Assembly (NCBI GenBank): GCA_019429305.1 | Contig: JAHYIR010000001.1 | Coordinates: 124,001-188,000 of the forward strand | Direction of reading: 5' to 3' | DNA length: 64,000 nt | DNA from: Candidatus Cloacimonadota bacterium | Lineage (GTDB): Bacteria; Cloacimonadota; Cloacimonadia; Cloacimonadales; JAJBBL01 | Shown: positions 61,921 through 64,000 of the stretch, in pieces | Layout: each line of letters starts with the position of its first letter | Position numbering within the stretch: position 1 is the stretch's first letter | Made by a program: the position numbers and the translations under genes | The notes under the pieces: model-generated | What the model was told of the DNA's origin: nothing | Database searches by the model: none | What the model saw: the letters and a program-made list of their open reading frames with translations, nothing else

Positions 61921-64000
61921 ATGAAGATCTCAGTACGTAATTTAGTCGAGTTCGTTTATAGAACAGGCGATATCTCCTTTGAATTTTCCAGTTCCTCAAG
62001 AAACACTGCCGGAGTCAAAGGTCATCAGAAGGTACAACGCAATAGAGGAGCCGGATATCAGGCAGAGGTTGCTCTTGAGCATACTGCAGTATATGACGGA
62101 CTAACCATCAGCGTTGGTGGGAGATTAGACGGTCTATGGCAGACAGATGAAGGCGTGATCTTAGAAGAGATCAAGACAACAACCCTTCCCCTGAAAGAGA
62201 TTCTCTCCGATTCGTTCTTTCTGCATTGGGCTCAAGTCAAGACCTATGCCTATATCTACATGGTGAAGGAAGAGTTAAAATCCATAGCAATTCAACTGAC
62301 TTATTATAACATTGATACTGATCAAACTAAAGAATTCCGGGAGAAGATCACACTCAAAGAGGCCACCTCTTTTTTCCAAAAAATGGTAAAAAAGTACATC
62401 GCTTTTGCTCAGAAAGTCGAAAACCGCAAGAGGACAAGAGACATCTCAGCAGCTTCTATGACTTTTCCCTTCAAGAAATATCGTCCCGGTCAGAGAGAGC
62501 TGGCAGTTACTGTTTATAAAACTATTGAGCGGAGTGAGAGGTTTTTCTTCCAAGCAGCGACCGGGATCGGTAAGACTGTTGCTGTTCTCTTTCCTGCCTT
62601 TAAGGCGCTCGGCAATAATCTCTGCGATAAGATCTTCTATCTGACAGCCAAGACAATGGGCAAGACCATAGCTGAACAGTGTTTGGGACTACTTGGCGAG
62701 CAGGGATTGAACTCTCTGGCTGTGACTCTAACAGCCAAGGACAAAATATGCTTCAAACCTGATGCTGCCTGTCACCCCGATGAGTGTGAATATGCTAAGG
62801 GTTATTATGATAGAGTAAGAAAAGCGATCAATGATGGTTTAGGTCTTAATATTGTAACCCGCCAGAAGATCATCGAAATAGCAGAAAATCACCAAGTTTG
62901 TCCTTTTGAGTTTTCGTTAGATCTTTCGCTTTGGGCTGATATAATCATCTGCGACTATAATTACGCCTTTGATCCACGTGTTTATTTACGACGTTTCTTT
63001 CAGGATGAAAGAGAATCTTATACTTTCCTGATCGATGAAGCTCATAATCTTGTAGATCGTTCCAGAGCTATGTACTCAGTAGAATTGTTCAAGAAAGATT
63101 TTCTTGCCGTTCGCAGAAGTATCAAAAAATCATCACCCGGTTTATATAAACAACTAACTGCTCTTAATACTTATCTACTCAATCTAAAGAAAGATCTTGT
63201 TGCCAATAAAAAGGAGCTCTCTATTAACAGGGTAATTCCCGATGATTTACTCAAATTATTACGCCAGTTCTGCTATACTGCTGAGGCACAGCTTGTCAAA
63301 GACAAGATCAAAACAGGGAAAGATGAACTTATTGATCTCTATTTCGCAGTGACTGCGTTTCTCCGCATTAGTGAGATCTTCGATAATTATTTCGTCTTTT
63401 ATTACGAGTTAATGAAAGAAAATGATCTGCGAATAAAGATCTTTTGTCTCGATCCTTCCAAAGTGATGAAAGAGAATCTGAAGAGAGCTAAATCTTCCAT
63501 CTTCTTTTCTGCAACAATGACTCCGCTCGGATATTTTAATGAACTTCTTGGTGGTGAACCGGGAGACAGAAAGAGTATTATCAATTCTCCATTTCCTCTC
63601 GATAACAGAGAAGTTATTATCTGTCCTCAAGTAGTCACGATCTACAAAAAAAGAAAAGAGACCTTACAGGATGTTGCCGACTATATCAAAGCGGCAGTTT
63701 CAGCTAAAAAAGGAAATTATATCACATACTTCTCCTCGTATGAGTATATGAATCAGGTATTAGAGATCTTGTCTGAGGATAAAGATGATCCTGACCTGCA
63801 GATGAGTATTGTGCAGAAGCAGGATATGACAGAAGAAGCCAGAGAAGAATATGTCACTCAATTCAATAATGGAAAGGGTGAAAATCTCCTCGCCTTTGCT
63901 GTATTGGGTGGTGTCTTCGGAGAAGGTATCGATCTGATCGGAGATAAGCTGATTGGTGCCATTATAGTCGGGGTTGGACTGCCACAGTTATCATTGGAGA
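61921..64000 (+). CDS. XPD/DinG-like DNA helicase with N-terminal PD-(D/E)XK-like domain, partial
   Basis: This is the first 693 codons of a superfamily 2 helicase, cut by the window end. The N-terminal ~170 residues have a nuclease-like pattern, VGGRLDGLW then VILEEIKTTT near residues 67-85, with the D..E-x-K spacing of PD-(D/E)XK enzymes. The helicase part has Walker A AATGIGKT near residue 218, four cysteines (CFKP, ACHP, ECEY, VCPF) that could bind an Fe-S cluster, the DEAH box, the SATMTPLGY motif III and GVFGEGIDLIGDKL. GAGAGGTG precedes the ATG. It likely unwinds DNA in repair. Confidence 0.9.
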   Translation, partial: MKISVRNLVEFVYRTGDISFEFSSSSRNTAGVKGHQKVQRNRGAGYQAEVALEHTAVYDGLTISVGGRLDGLWQTDEGVILEEIKTTTLPLKEILSDSFFLHWAQVKTYAYIYMVKEELKSIAIQLTYYNIDTDQTKEFREKITLKEATSFFQKMVKKYIAFAQKVENRKRTRDISAASMTFPFKKYRPGQRELAVTVYKTIERSERFFFQAATGIGKTVAVLFPAFKALGNNLCDKIFYLTAKTMGKTIAEQCLGLLGEQGLNSLAVTLTAKDKICFKPDAACHPDECEYAKGYYDRVRKAINDGLGLNIVTRQKIIEIAENHQVCPFEFSLDLSLWADIIICDYNYAFDPRVYLRRFFQDERESYTFLIDEAHNLVDRSRAMYSVELFKKDFLAVRRSIKKSSPGLYKQLTALNTYLLNLKKDLVANKKELSINRVIPDDLLKLLRQFCYTAEAQLVKDKIKTGKDELIDLYFAVTAFLRISEIFDNYFVFYYELMKENDLRIKIFCLDPSKVMKENLKRAKSSIFFSATMTPLGYFNELLGGEPGDRKSIINSPFPLDNREVIICPQVVTIYKKRKETLQDVADYIKAAVSAKKGNYITYFSSYEYMNQVLEILSEDKDDPDLQMSIVQKQDMTEEAREEYVTQFNNGKGENLLAFAVLGGVFGEGIDLIGDKLIGAIIVGVGLPQLSLE

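Overview
The window is low-GC, gene-dense bacterial chromosome. I infer an anaerobic member of the Cloacimonadota / FCB group. The signs are a secreted beta-propeller protein ending in a YPNPFNP-type sorting domain of the type IX secretion kind, many lipoproteins and TPR proteins, an oxygen-free redox enzyme set (anaerobic NrdD/NrdG, an NADH-linked flavin/Fe-S complex, a ferredoxin-fused EtfA, QueH), and Omp85-like and SurA-like envelope proteins. No rRNA, tRNA, CRISPR array, insertion sequence, prophage or replication origin was seen. The taxonomic call is inference from protein content.

Layout. 1-1.5 kb: three tandem Hsp20 chaperones (the first cut by the window edge), a terminator, and a NifU-like Fe-S scaffold. 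1.6-9.6 kb, minus strand: RCC1-repeat lipoprotein, gpsA, YhcC-type radical SAM protein, a 1083-residue coiled-coil membrane protein and a TPR protein. 9.8-11.8 kb, plus: queH, a deoxyhypusine-synthase-like protein, a small membrane protein. 11.8-17.4 kb: SurA-like lipoprotein, secreted propeller protein, small lipoprotein, GNAT. 17.6-26.2 kb: trxA, YigZ-like protein, a three-subunit NADH/NADPH/ferredoxin-type complex (NuoE-like, NuoF-like, and a 1138-residue GltD/formate-dehydrogenase-like chimera), and an ABC-F ATPase. 26.4-29.4 kb, minus operon: ferredoxin-EtfA, amidohydrolase, queE. 29.9-34.3 kb: GNAT, holB, a surface-antigen gene broken by an in-frame TAA, and a TPR protein that ends with a bare histidine-kinase DHp domain. 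35-38.3 kb: nrdD-nrdG and a YraN-like protein. 38.3-50.1 kb, minus: lipoprotein, sppA, a DUF4390-NtrY-NtrC operon, PDZ protein, then PP2C-like/PQQ protein, radical SAM, glycosyltransferase, nusB and ribH. 50.3-55 kb, plus: esterase-PDZ protein, a decayed GLUG-repeat gene, S41 protease. 55.1-61.9 kb: an arsenic-type island. 61.9-64 kb: an XPD/DinG-like helicase with an N-terminal PD-(D/E)XK-like domain, cut by the window end.

How the parts work together. The arsenic-type island is the most coherent accessory block. It has an ArsR repressor, an ArsP-type permease, a DGC zinc-binding protein, two TM0996-type mini-thioredoxins, a lipoprotein thioredoxin with a SurA-like N-terminus, an ArsF-like CxxC protein, a CcdA-like ArsG-type permease, and a facing arsR-acr3 pair. 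It reads like a reductive detoxification and efflux system for organic and inorganic arsenicals, with electrons passed across the membrane by thiol exchange.

The strongest unexplained non-coding signal is a pair of related long hairpins (13661-13702 and 29695-29738). They share arm length, loop length and core sequence, and both sit between divergent genes, as a dispersed REP-like family would. Other observations worth checking are the in-frame stop in the surface-antigen gene, the EtfA without an adjacent EtfB, and the kinase-less DHp protein.
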